Below are positions 23,292-35,520 of a stretch of 64,000 bases of DNA, one piece after another. Source of the stretch: Spongilla lacustris (lineage: Eukaryota; Porifera; Demospongiae; Spongillida; Spongillidae); NCBI GenBank assembly GCA_949361645.1, contig OX442418.1, forward strand, positions 11,070,632 through 11,134,631, read 5' to 3'. Below the pieces are notes generated by a model, which saw nothing but the letters and a program-made list of their open reading frames with translations, had not been told where the DNA came from and ran no database searches. Each line of letters opens with the position of its first letter. The stretch's first letter is position 1. Made by a program: the position numbers and the translations under genes.

Positions 23292-23803
23292 ACTGTTTCC
23301 ACATCTCTATGGCTCTGCCCCCAATTTTCGATTGGGCATTGAATGACAAATGATTTGCAATTTACGGAGGTTCGTAGTAACACCGGATATCTCTTTGTTC
23401 CGGTAGCGCTAGGTTGCGTAGGTTGATACGTGTGTGACGTCGGTACAGACATGAAGTTGTGAGACCGTATGTAAGTTATCAGTGTAAGTCCTACGTCGTA
23501 CACCCTCCCTCCCTCCCCCCGCTCCGCCCCCTGCCTTAGCCTTTAGCTAGAGCGCTGAGTTAGTTAAATGCAAAGATTGAGCTATGCGTCCACCTAGCGT
23601 TGAGCACGTGGATATAGCTTTACCGCTTTATGGTTGAACGGTGTAACAGGGAGGCCAGGGCTAGGGAAAGATTTAAAAAAATGCGCGCCCAATTTTGCGG
23701 TGTAAAAAAATTATTAACTGGAGGTAATGAATAATTAATGAGGAGACAGAAACCATCGAAATATCTATGAATAATTGATTTCCACCTAAACTACACCAAT
23801 GCC
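22226..23803. mobile_element. Foldback element with 8-bp target duplication and poly-G/C core
   Basis: Arms of roughly 450 bp in inverted orientation, outer ends GGCATTGGTGTAGTTTAGG, flanked by AAACAATG at 22218-22225 and 23804-23811. The core has long homopolymers (C about 40 near 23050, G about 30 near 23260 and G about 17 near 22925) and GGGA repeats. No coding frame. An 8-bp duplication fits hAT, but no transposase is present. Confidence 0.85.
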
Positions 23804-24203
23804 AAACAATGTGATCGTGATAGTATAGTCGTCCGGATCTGCTTAGCAGAACTATAAATTCTTGACCAATAGAAGCGACATGGGTACCGTCACATGAACA
23901 CATCGATCGACGCTACAAGAAGTACGTAAACCGAGAGATTGAGTTCAAATACCACAATCGGCATAGCAGATCGCCTTTCTCACTTACATGGGGCGTCTTA
24001 TACATCAGATCGATTGTACACGCCGTTTTTGATGAAGGCGCATGCATGCTGACATTCAAAATCATCCGGGGTTATAAATATCGCGCATGCACCCAATGTG
24101 TTGCTATAGACTACAATTCGGCGTGCGCAAAACATATGTCGAAAACGTGTCGTAAACATTATAACATAAATACATAGGTGTAGCTAGTCTTAACATACCT
24201 GAG

Positions 24204-24707
24204 CAGAAGAAGGCTGGTGTGATGGTCTGGGCTGGGCTGATCAAAGACCATATCATTGGCCCCTTCTTCATCAATGGAAGTGTCACAGGGCAAGTGTACC
24301 TTCAGCTACTACAGCAGAGGGTATGGCCAGCCCTGCAAGCTATCATGGGGGAAGAGGAAGAATTTGTTGTTTTCCAGCATGATGGAGCCTCAGCTCATTA
24401 TGAAACCCGTGTTAGAGCCTGGTTAGATGGAAAGCTGGAGGACAGATGGATGGGCAGAGGGGGACCCATACCATGGCCAGCACAAAGTCCTGATCTATCT
24501 CCATTGGACTTCTGGCTATGGGGCTACCTGAAAAACAAAGTGTATGCAAATGCAGTGACAACATTGGACGAGCTAAGACAGGCTATAATTGATGAGATGC
24601 AGGCCATTCCAGCCACTATGGTCCACAGTGCGACACTGGGGGTAGTGAGAAAGGCAGGGTTACTGCTCTCAATTGATGGGCTGCAGTTAGGATCACGACA
24701 TAATTGA
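24204..24707 (+). pseudogene. DD41D transposase of giant element 1, C-terminal half
   Basis: Continues the catalytic domain from KKAGVMVWAGLIKDHIIGPF through the second Asp in FQHDGASAHY to WPAQSPDLSPLDFWLWGYLK, where the third acidic residue is the Asp of SPLDF. I count 41 residues between the last two Asps, hence a DD41D arrangement, unlike Tc1 (34, E) or mariner (34, D). The frame is open to a TGA at 24705-24707. The half is intact and is separated from its N-terminus only by the nested insertion. Confidence 0.9.
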
Positions 24708-24894
24708 CATTACTAACCTCAATAACATTGTACATGTACCTGTTTCGTCTCATAATGTTATTATACTTCTCAGTGTGGTTGAATGCACACAGTAGTGCTA
24801 TATCGTACTGCTAGAAAAATTCTGATAAACACCTTGATTATTATGTTAAGTGAAATTAAAATACAGTGGATGGCTAGGAAATACAGCGATTTTG

Positions 24895-27800
24895 AATTTG
24901 TGTGTGTTTATGTGTGTGTTTTTGTGTGTGTGTTTGTGTGTTTGTGTGTGTGTTTTTGTGTGTGTTTTTGTGTGTGTTTGTGTGTGTGTTTTTGTGTGTG
25001 TTTGTATGTGTGTGTATGTGTGTGTAAGGATGTAATGTTTTAAAGTTATTCAGAATAATTTTTATTTATTTCTGCATGGGTGTGACAATGTGGTAGAGAT
25101 GAAAAGCTATCGCGTAGCTGCATGCATGCATGTAACTGACAAGTGAGTTCTTTTAAGACACTGCATCAGACACTAGTAAGAGTGTATGTTAAAGTCAGGA
25201 ATGGGATTCTAATCCATTACATTTAAACTATGGCAAAGTATTACATTTAGGTTGTTGGTATGTGATGTGTGTTGAGTTTTTGGAGTATCCAATGTTTATG
25301 TGTGTGTGTGTTTGTGTGTGTGTGTGTTTGTGTGTGTTTGTATATGTGCGTGTATGTGTGTGTAAGGATGTAATGTTTAAAGGTTATTCAGAATAATTTT
25401 TATTTATTTCTGCATGGGGTGTGACAATGTCATTAGCTATAGCATAGCTGCATGCATGCATGTATAAAGTGAGTTTGTTCTTTTAAGACACTGCATCAGA
25501 CACTAGTAAGAGTGTATGTTAAAGTCAGGAATGGGGTTATAAATCAATTACATGTGTGTTGGTTCGAAAGCCTTGAGTTTTTGGAGTATCCATTGTTTGT
25601 GCGTGTGTTTGTGTGTTTTTTGTGCATGTGTTTGTATGTGTGTGTATGTGTGTGTAAGGATGCAATGTTTTAAGGTTATTCAGAATAAATTTTATTTATT
25701 TCTGCATGGGTGTGACAATGTGGTAGAGATGATAAGCTATCGCGTAGCTGCATGCATGCATGTATCAAGTGAGTTTGTTCTTTTAAGACACTGCATCAGA
25801 CACTAGTAAGAGTGTATGTTAAAGTCAGGAATGGGATTATAATCAATTACATTCAAACTATGGCAAAATATTACATTTAGGTTGTTCGAAAGCCTTGAGT
25901 TTTTGGAGTATCCATTGTTTGTGTGTGTGTTTGTGTGTGTGTTTGCATGTGTGTTTGTGTGTGTGTTTGTAGTGTTTGTGTTTGTATTTGTGTATGTGTG
26001 TGTGTGTGTTTAATTTGATGTGTGGGTGCATGTGTGTTTGTGTGTTATGTGGTTGTGTGTATTTTTTATGTGTTTGTGTGTTTGTGTTTGTGCGTGTGCA
26101 TGTGTGTGTAAGGATGTAATATTATGGTTATTCAATAATAATTAAGATCTCTGGGTGGAGTGTGACAATATGGTACATGTTTTGAGATGATTAATATGGC
26201 ATGTGAATATGCGTAGCTGCATGCATGCACACATGCATCTATCAAGTGGGTTTGTTTAAGTCAGTAATGCGATTATAACAGACTATTGCAAAGTATTACA
26301 TTTAGGTTGTTGGTATGTGATGTGTGTGTTGGTTCGAAAGCCTTCAGTTTTTGGAATATCCATTCTTTGTGTGTGTGTATGTGTGTGTGTTTTTGTTTGT
26401 GTGTTTATGTGTGTATGTCTATGTGTGTGCATTTGTGTGTGTTGTGTGTAATGTGAGGGTGCTTGTGTGTTTTTGTATGTTGTGTATTTGTGTGTGTTTT
26501 AGTTTGCATGTGTGTGTTTGTGTGCGTGTGTGTACGTGTGTTAGGATGTAATGTTATGGTTATTCAGAAATTATTTGATAACAGGGTGGGGTGTGACAAT
26601 GTGGTAGGTGTTTTGAGAAATATGGCATGTAAATAAGTGGGTTTGTTCTTTTAAGGCACTAGTAAGAGTGTCAGAAATGGGATTAGGATCAATGACATAT
26701 TTAGGTTGTTGGTATGTGATACATGTGTGTTGGTTCAAAAGCCTTGAGTATCACTGGAGGATAAATATTGTATTTGTTCAAACAACTGCTGGAAGAGAGG
26801 TAACTAGCTGGTGTGAATTTAAAAAGTATCTGTGAGAATGTGACGGGTAAAACATATTTGGAAGCCTGACGATTTAATCAGGTTACTAGGTATTTTCCAG
26901 TGTTGCATCAGTATTTAGGTGATGGTAGGGTAACCTCACTGGGTGAGTATTTTGGATTGGACAATCACACAGTAGAAAGTAACAAAAGTACCAAACATGG
27001 GTTTTTAACAGCTATATATTGTGAGTGAAGTTGTTGGCTCATCCTTCCATGACAAAGTTACATGCTCTTTAGTGACTAACAGGCATCTAAGCAGATTGCT
27101 TTCATTGCATGAGAATAATACTTTTGAAACACGCAAATGAATTGTATTAAAATAGTAAGCTCTACAAGGAAGCATGTGAATGTTTATCAAAGCTACTCAA
27201 CAGTACACCCACCTACAACACCAAAAATTTTTTTTACAAACAATATAAATTTGCATGAAACAACCAACTCAGAATTCACTGACACTTGAAGATCATCTCA
27301 ACATTACATTTAGATCTGAGAATTAGGTAGTATTATTTTACAAGTCATGCCCAGTTGTAAGCGCTAAAGAGTAATCCTGATGTCGGTGAAACTGCTCACT
27401 CTCATTCTTAATGAACAACGTTGGTTTTAAAACTGATTAGACTTGCACATAACAGATTTGAACAGAACTGAAGTCACCATATACACATACGCACCAGTTG
27501 AGAGCCATATCTACAGTTCCTATGACATTGAATACTGTTGAAAAGAATGCTCAAACAGTTCGGCACTTTTTTTCACACACACACACATCGGTAACTAAAC
27601 AGCACACTAAGAATTAAGCCTTAGGCTTCAATATTAGTAGGTGCTGTAGGCAGTGTACACGCGGCTTCTCTAGTGTTACGGGCATATAAGAGCTAGCTGA
27701 AAGGATGTATAGTTTGCTTGATGCATGGACTGCACCAATGTGTGCGTGTACCTGTAGGCCGTGCGTACATTGTATGCCAATAGGCACCCAGTCGTTCGTG

Positions 27801-28467
27801 CCTTTAACTCACCAACCATTTGCATCGAAGATATTCTCCAGTATAACGTAAGGCGAATGACAATCTCGATCTCGTCCACAACACGTAGCAAGAACGCTAA
27901 TTGGTGCGCACCGCCCGTATGAATGACCTACGGCGGGTGTATGTTTTCTTTTACGAAGAGATAGTAATACGGCTAGTTCATTTCTAAAAGCGAGAGATAA
28001 GCAGCCGCAGGTACGGTAGTATCTATGATTTCACAAGGATGCTAAATTAAAAAAACAATTAAAAATTAAGCAATTCGAGGGGGTGGGGCTCAGTGGCACG
28101 TGATAATATGCAAGTTGAAGGGGTGGAGCTAATATGGTGCTTTAATGGTTGCGTCACTAGTCTCGGAACGGGACGAGCGTATGCAATGAAGTGCGCATGC
28201 GTAACCGTGGTGAAATAGTTGTTGCCTCTTACTTTCAGTTTAAAAGGTGATAAAAATATGATCATTTTGATTTTGGCTTCGAAACGTGTGTCTAAACATG
28301 GTTTCACTTTTAGAGTTGTTAATTTGTTGTGTTTATTAAAGTTAATTAAGCATCGTTAATAACTTGTAAATAAAATGATGTAAACACATTTGCCTAACCT
28401 CAAGTTGTTAGTTTCTAAATAATAGATTTTTTTCATACTCCTATCAAAAGTTATTCCCGTTCAAAAG
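24895..28467 (-). repeat. Right inverted arm of giant element 1
   Basis: Reverse complement of 9987-12462. It is longer than the left arm because its inner part has about five units (near 25020, 25365, 25660, 26110, 26545) of the TG-microsatellite/AAGGATGTAATG/TTCGAAAGCCTT repeat against about two on the left. Short open frames here are microsatellite artefacts or mirror images of the left arm. Confidence 0.9.
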
Positions 28468-28624
28468 CATCGTGGAAACCCGGTATCATTAATTCGTAAC
28501 TTACCCGCGTCGCTAATATTACAAATCTAAATGTATGCCTTGCGCATGACACTGTGCAAAATCTGTGTTATACGATATTGTATATTTGTTAGTATTCTGC
28601 TAGAATACACAAGTTTTACTCATT

Positions 28625-30152
28625 CACTGTGCAAAAAGTTTGTTATACGATAGTGTATATTTATGCGTATATTTGAGGAATGCGCAAAATATAACCTGTG
28701 TAGTATATTTGAAGTGTACGACCGCGTATATTTGAGAATACGCAAGTGTCAAATACGTCACCGTTTATATAAGCACACCTTCAAAATATACGATAGGGTA
28801 TTCTTAAGAGTATATTTGAATATACTGAAGTGAGGCGTATATTTCATTCCATAAAATCCCACTGTTTACATAAGTATACCACAGAACTAATTCATGAGTG
28901 GTCAGACCCACGTGAGGTAGGAATGTATGTAGGCATCGAAGTCTGGGAAGGAGTGCTACTTTGCTTCTATTAATGCTGCTGGACGTCAAAGGTTAGCTAT
29001 GTCTGCTTGGTGTACCCGTATATACGGCGGTAAATTTTGTAAGCGGTAGGCCGGGCCCATGGTGCATGGCTATGGCCTATGCTAACTCGCCAGTTGAGTT
29101 TGGTCATGATCACATCGGATCCCAGTAAATGCTACAATGGAAGCAGTAGAATGCCTACACAGTAGACCTCTATTGGACCCCTGTACAAATGTTTGTGTAG
29201 TACGATAAAAAGTGCTCCAATTAGAAATGTGGTTAACTAACCGTGCATGTGATTTGTAGATTTTAGGCGGGCTATTTCATGGTCGTGTTGCTTTTGGTAT
29301 GAACAGACAGAAGGACTGTAAGAATCGCGCTGAGATCAGGGTTTTGATCGTTAAATGGCAATAGTTCGTCTTTCCAGAGTTTACAAGTTACCGGTATTAT
29401 GTGTTGCAGTTGCTAAAGAATGAATTCACCTTTCTCTATTTGCACTAGGTTAGCAAGTGTCCTAAGTGTTCCCGTTCGGTTGAACAACCGAAATGATAGA
29501 ACAACAGGCACAATGGAGCGCGAAGGTATAGGCCTATTCATTTGTTGTGTTTTGCTAAGGTTTTTTTTTAACTTGCAGACTCTGACCGGACGGTATGGTA
29601 AGTGTTTAACCCGCACTGTTCCATTGTTTTAAGTCAAACATCAGAAATAGGAGACAAGAAAGGTAAGCATATCACTTACCCGATAATGTATCTGTTGCTT
29701 TATATATAGAATCATGTATAAACAGAACGAGGATATGATATGTGGTGAGTGAAATAATTTTTTTTATGATATGAATTTATTGTTCGTATTCTGCACAGGT
29801 GCCTTGGATCGAATATATGCAGATTGCCGCCTCGGACTGTTAGTTTGTTGTTTTGTTGTACATGTGCAAAATGATTAAAATTGTAAATTGACTAAACTGG
29901 ATCGGGAACGAGGGGTGGGAGTGGTAGGAGGATAATATACGGAATATGAAGCACTTAGTATACGGTGACCGACAACGTAGCCACAAAGTGAATTCAACGG
30001 TTTGCTAAGCAACCACAAATGTCGCGTGATCGGTTATATTTGAATATACGCACCTGCGTATATGGTTCTATACGCTGGTGTGTATATTTAAGGTGTATAT
30101 TCAAATATACGCTATAGAATACGCTATCGTATAACAAAGTTTTTGCACAGTG
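28625..30152. mobile_element. AT-rich inverted-repeat element, CACTGTGCAAAAA termini
   Basis: Left end CACTGTGCAAAAAGTTTG and right end its near reverse complement, both continuing into TTATACGATA and repeated TATATTTGA blocks. ATT flanks both ends (28622-28624, 30153-30155), a possible 3-bp duplication. A partial copy of the same terminus lies at about 28550, and repeats of GCGTATTCTCCAGAAATACG continue to 30420, so the region may contain more than one copy. No transposase found. Confidence 0.55.
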
Positions 30153-31135
30153 ATTGCTCGTATTCTTTTCCAATACTGCTGCGTATTCTCCAGAAATACG
30201 CCACTATTGTTATACGATATTGTATATGTATGCGTATTCTGCTGAAATACACAAGTTATACTAATTGTCGTATCCTTTTCCAATATTGATGCGTATTCTC
30301 CAGAAATACGCCACTATTGTTATATAATATATGCGTATTCTACAGGTCTACACTAGTTATACTCATAGCTCGTATTCTTTTCAAATAGTTCTGCGTATTC
30401 TACTCGCAAACTAACTGCTTCTAATTAAATACGATATAACCAATATTACGTCATAGCACGTTATGAATCGTTTTTAATCAACCCTCTATCCCCATGACGT
30501 AACCGGATGTTGTTGCGATAATTACGCCATACACCAGAGCTATAAATTGAATTTTAGTACGTATCATTTGCGCCTTAGGCCATAAGGCCTATTTGAACTC
30601 ATTCCCCTAGATTTTCGTATAGCTTGAAACGTACAGTTCATGTCGCTTCAAATCGTCGAAAATTGGTAGTTCTGCTAGGGAGATCTGGACAGTCATATAA
30701 TTTGTCACGGTCGGTCTTGCTATGACTCGTTTTGTATTCATATATGCGTAAGATATTTCTTATTTGCGTTGGGGGGTATCCAATCTGCAGTATAACCCGT
30801 TTGATCACTTCAGCGGCTGACCCATACATGTACTCACGAACATACCGGCTGTTCGATCAGATGCGCATGAAATGGAAACGAAGAGAAAGCACATCGCGAA
30901 AGGGAATAGTAAGTTATGTACTGTACAGTATCAAGTATTCCAAATCGTACGGTTGTTATTTTACCTACAGTACCATTGTAATATAAAGGGTAAAACGATA
31001 GTGAAGTAGGGAAGGTACCTGAGTATGGGTGTGGTGTGAGGTGGGAGCATGGTTGTGGCACAAGCGGGGAACATGGTTGTGAGGAAAGGTTCCAAAGAGT
31101 GCACTTTACTCGCACTATCTGTTGTCCAACACACA
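30153..31135. other. Repeats related to the AT-rich element, then sequence with no gene recognised
   Basis: 30153-30420 repeats TTATACGATA and GCGTATTC motifs. The remainder to 31135 has only short open frames without recognisable motifs. Confidence 0.45.
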
Positions 31136-31139
31136 CATC

Positions 31140-31375
31140 CAATATGTGTTTCTGTGTGTGTGAATGTGTGTGTGCATGTATGAATATACAAATGAACTAT
31201 ACACATACACATACATAAACACATATACACACATGTGCATGTGATATATGTGTATGATTGCATGTGCTATGTACACATACAGTGTATGTGTATATGTGTG
31301 TGCATCATGTACATGTGTATGCCAGTGTGCGTAGGAGTATGTGTGTGTCACGTACATTGCAATTGTGTGCATGCT
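31140..31375. repeat. TG/CA-rich low-complexity tract
   Basis: Irregular TGTGTG, ATACACAC and ACATGTG runs on both strands. Open frames over it are not credible genes. Confidence 0.8.
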
Positions 31376-31731
31376 CATACATGTAGCTAGGAACTTGAAG
31401 TTTGGTGGGGGAGATCAATGTTTATATGTGTGTGTACATTTCCGTGCATGATGCTGTTCAATGGTAACTGATAAATGCTTGTCTATGAACGGAAATGTCC
31501 TTCACAAATGTGTGAGCCAGATGTTCTTGGCCGATGTTATTAGGTGGACATGTAGAAGAGGAAAAGAAACACCGGACCATCCTACCAGCCAGAAAGTACC
31601 ACGATGAGGGGTGTATCACTCTGGAAATGTGGGTGTACAATGTACAGTGCATGTGTATGTTTGTGTGTGTCAAGTCCCAGGGATATATTGCCAAGGGGTG
31701 TACTGCTAATCTTCCCCTCCCTCCTCCAGTA

Positions 31732-34700
31732 GTGGACTGGGGACTTGAGTGGCAGAAAGCCTGCCATCTTCCCAGGGGTATGGACACAGCGCACAAGCGG
31801 AGTGCAGAAGTGTTGTGGATGATGGTCTCCTAGTTCTGGGTGTGTTTGGGGCATGGCCAACATCACTACTCCTGTGGCATATAAGAAGGGTGAGAGATTG
31901 TGGTTTGTGTATAGAAAGGTTGGGGGTCTACAGCGAGGTGGATACCAACAGTGTCACTGTGGTGGCAACACACTCCAAAGCACTCATTGAGTGACCCCAA
32001 AGCACTGTGTCATGACAACAGTCTTGCTGTCATGACTACTGTGGCTATAGAGTGTGTTTTGCCAATAGTGGACTGGGGACTTGAGAGGCAGAAAGCCTGC
32101 CGTCTTCCCAGGGGTATGGACACAGCGCACAAGCGGAGTGCAGAAGTGTTGTGGATGATGGTCTCCTAGTTCTGGGTGTGTTTGGGGCATGGCCAACATC
32201 ACTATTCCTGTGGCATATAAGAAGGGTGAGAGATTGTGGTTTGTGTATAGAAAGGTTGGGGGTCTACTGAGGGGTGGATACCAACAGTGTCACTGTGGTG
32301 GCAACACACTCCAAAGCACTCATTGAGTGACCCCTAAGCACTGTGTCATGACAACAGTCTTGCTGTCATGACTACTGTGGCTATAGAGTGTGTTATGCCA
32401 ATAGTGGACTGGGGACTTGAGAGGCAGAAAGCCTGCCGTCTTCACAGGGGTATGGACACAGCGCACAAGCGGAGTGCAGAAGTGTTGTGGATGATGGTCC
32501 CCTAGTCCTGGGTGTGTTTGGGGCATGGCCAACATCACTATTCCTGTGGCATATAAGAAGGGTGAGAGATTGTGGTTTGTGTATAGAAAGGTTGGGGGTC
32601 TACTGAGGGGTGGATACCAACAGTGTCATTGTGGTGGCAACACACTCCAAAGCAGTCATTGAGTGACCCCTAAGCACTGTGTCATGACAACAGTCTTGCT
32701 GTCATGACTACTGTGGCTATAGAGTGTGTTTTGCCTATAGTGGACTGGGGACTTGAGAGGCAGAAAGCCTGCCGTCATCCCAGGGGTATGGACACAGCGC
32801 ACAAGTGGAGTGCAGAAGTGTTGTGGATGATGGTCTCCTAGTTCTGGGTTTGTTTGGGGCATGGCCAACATCACTATTCCTGTGGCATATAAGAAGGGTG
32901 AGAGATTGTGGTTTGTGTATAGAAAGGTTGGGGGTCTACTGAGGGGTGGATACCAACAGTGTCACTGTGGTGGCAACACACTCCAAAGCAGTCATTGAGT
33001 GACCCCTAAGCACTGTGTCATGACAACAGTCTTGCTGTCATGACTACTGTGGCTATAGAGTGTGTTTTGCCAATAGTGGACTGCGGACTTGAGAGGCAGA
33101 AAGCCTGCCATCTTCCCAGGGGTATGGACACAGCGCAGAAGTGGAGTTGAGAAGTGTTGTGGATGATGGTCTCCTAGTTCTGGGTGTGTTTACTGAGGGG
33201 TGGATACCAACAGTGTCACTGTGGTGGCAACACACTCCAGAGCAGTCATTGAGTGACGCCAAAGCACTGTGTCATGACAACAGTCTTGCTGTCATGACTA
33301 CTGTAGCTATAGAGTGTGTTTTGTCAAAAGTGGACTGGGGACTTGAGAGGCAGAAAGCCTGCCATCTTCCCAGGGGTATGGACGCAGCGCACAAGTGGAG
33401 TGCAGAAGTGTTGTGGATGATGGTCTCCTAGTTCTGGGTGTGTTTGGGGCATGGCCAACATCACTACTCCTGTGGCATATAAGAAGGGTGAGAGATTGTG
33501 GTTTGTGTATAGAAAGGTTGGGGGTCTACTGAGGGGTGGATACCAACAGTGTCACTGTGGTGGCAACACACTCCAGAGCAGTCATTGAGTGACGCCAAAG
33601 CACTGTGTCATGACAACAGTCTTGCTGTCATGACTACTGTGGCTATAGAGTGTGTTATGCCAATAGTGGACTGGGGACTTGCAAGGCAGAAAGCCTGCCG
33701 TCTTCCCAGGGGTATGGACACAGCGCACAAGCAGAGTGCAGAAGTGTTGTGGATGATGGTCTCCTAGTTCTGGGTGTGTTTGGGGCATGGCCAACATCAC
33801 TATTCCTGTGGCATATAAGAAGGGTGAGAGATTGTGGTTTGTGTATAGAAAGGTTGGGGGTCTACTGAGGGGTGGATACCAACAGTGTCACTGTGGTGAC
33901 AACACACTCCAAAGCACTCATTGAGTGACCCCTACGCACTGTGTCATGACAACAGTCTTGCTGTCATGACTGCTGTGGCTATAGAGTGTGTTTTGCCAAT
34001 AGTGGACTGGGGACTTGAGAGGCATAAAGCCTGCCGTCATCCCAGGGGTATGGACACAGCGCACAAGTGGAGTGCAGAAGTGTTGTGGATGATGGTCTCC
34101 TAGTTCTGGGTTTGTTTGGGGCATGGCCAACATCACTATTCCTGTGGCATATAAGAAGGGTGAGAGATTGTGGTTTGTGTATAGAAAGGTTGGGGGTCTA
34201 CTGAGGGGTGGATACCAACAGTGTCACTGTGGTGGCAACACACTCCAAAGCAGTCATTGAGTGACCCCTAAGCACTGTGTCATGACAACAGTCTTGCTGT
34301 CATGACTACTGTGGCTATAGAGTGTGTTTTGCCAATAGTGGACTGGGGACTTGAGAGGCAGAAAGCCTGCCGTCTTCCCAGGGGTATGGACACAGCGCAC
34401 AAGTGGAGTGCAGAAGTGTTGTGTATGATGGTCTCCTAGTTCTGGGTGTGTTTGGGGCATGGCCAACATCACTATTCCTGTGGCATATAAGAAGGGTGAG
34501 AGATTGTGGTTTGTGTATAGAAAAGTTGGGGGTCTACAGCGGGGTGAATACCAACAGTGTCACTGTGGTGGCAACACACTCCAAAGCAGTCATTGAGTGA
34601 CGCCAAAGCACTGTGTCATGACAACAGTCTTGCTGTCATGACTACAGTGGCTATAGAGTGTGTTTTGCCAAAAGTGGACTGGGGACTTGAGAGGCAGAAA

Positions 34701-35400
34701 GCCTGCCGTCTTCCCAGGGGTATGGACACAGTGCACAAGGGGAGTGCAGAAGTGTTGTGGATGATGGTCTCCTAGTTCTGGGTGTGTTTGGGGCATGGCC
34801 AACATCACTATTCCTGTGGCATATAAGAAGGGTGAGAGATTGTGGTTGGTGTATAGACAACAGTCTTGCTGTCATGACTACTGTGGCTATAGAGTGTGTT
34901 TTGCCAATAGTGGACTGGGGACTTGAGAGGCATAAAGCCTGCCGTCATCCCAGGGGTATGGACACAGCGCACAAGTGGAGTGCAGAAGTGTTGTGGATGA
35001 TGGTCTCCTAGTTCTGGGTTTGTTTGGGGCATGGCCAACATCACTATTCCTGTGGCATATAAGAAGGGTGAGAGATTGTGGTTTGTGTATAGAAAGGTTG
35101 GGGGTCTACTGAGGGGTGGATACCAACAGTGTCACTGTGGTGGCAACACACTCCAAAGCAGTCATTGAGTGACCCCAAACCACTGTGTCATGACAACAGT
35201 CTTGCTGTCATGACTACTGTAGCTATAGAGTGTGTTTTGCCAATAGTGGACTGGGGACTTGAGAGGCAGACTTCCCAGGTGTATGGACACAGCGCACAAG
35301 TGGAGTGCAGCAGTGTGGTGGATTATTGTCTCCTAGTTCTGGGTGTGTTTGGGGCATTATATAATAATAGCATTATTGTTTATAGTGGACTGTGCACTTG
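31732..35400. repeat. 336-bp satellite array, twelve copies
   Basis: The word GTGGACTG recurs at 31732, 32068, 32404, 32740, 33076, 33330, 33666, 34002, 34338, 34674, 34910 and 35246. Nine of eleven intervals are exactly 336 bp. The two exceptions, 254 and 236, reflect internal deletions. Copies differ only by scattered substitutions. Because 336 is a multiple of three, a 72-codon open frame recurs on the minus strand in nearly every copy, but every copy also has in-frame stops in longer readings, so I regard the array as non-coding. Confidence 0.95.
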
Positions 35401-35520
35401 AGGGGCCATTGAGGTGCTTGTTGCACACCTCACAGAAGTACTTGTCTGGCCCTCCCTTCACCTGGGCATCCCTGTTGTATGCTGATACGTAGGGCTTTGG
35501 GGCCTTGGGCTGGGAAGGAG
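35390..35520 (-). pseudogene. Possible zinc-finger exon fragment
   Basis: The minus strand reads PKPYVSAYNRDAQ, then PDKYFCEVCNKHLNGPSSAQ. This is the first half of a U1/JAZ-type C2H2 finger (CxxC, then N-G-P before the expected His pair). An acceptor-like TTCCCAG lies just upstream. The His part is missing and the frame runs into the 336-bp satellite, so the exon looks truncated by the array. A recognisable but incomplete motif. Confidence 0.35.

Larger units (their letters stand above)
15567..24203. mobile_element. 8.6-kb insertion within the transposase of giant element 1
   Basis: Inverted ends CTCAGGTATGTTAAG at both termini, with similarity continuing about 12 more bases to CTACACC, and a 2-bp duplication CA (15565-15566, 24204-24205). 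Removing the insertion and one CA restores the transposase frame and the exact length expected from giant element 2. No transposase of its own is visible; the only one inside belongs to a nested hAT element with separate ends. The superfamily is undetermined. The 2-bp duplication and subterminal pattern do not settle it. Confidence 0.8.
9973..28483 (+). mobile_element. Giant long-inverted-repeat DD41D element 1 (about 18.5 kb)
   Basis: Two arms in inverted orientation match base for base over long stretches (9987 rightward, 28467 leftward). They enclose a Tc1/mariner-type transposase gene on the plus strand. Outermost bases have diverged: the right end reads CCGGGTTTCCACGATGC next to TA at 28484-28485, and the left end GTGCAAACGTACTTC next to TA at 9971-9972. 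Terminal TA is the expected mariner target but is weak evidence here. The first few hundred bases are colinear with the ends of giant element 2, so the two belong to one family. About 8.6 kb of the length is a later nested insertion. Confidence 0.85.

Noticed and set aside
31582..35044. Recurring 72-codon open frames in the 336-bp repeat
   Set aside because: Present on both strands in every copy purely because 336 is divisible by three. They end in stops within each unit and show no protein-like conservation pattern.
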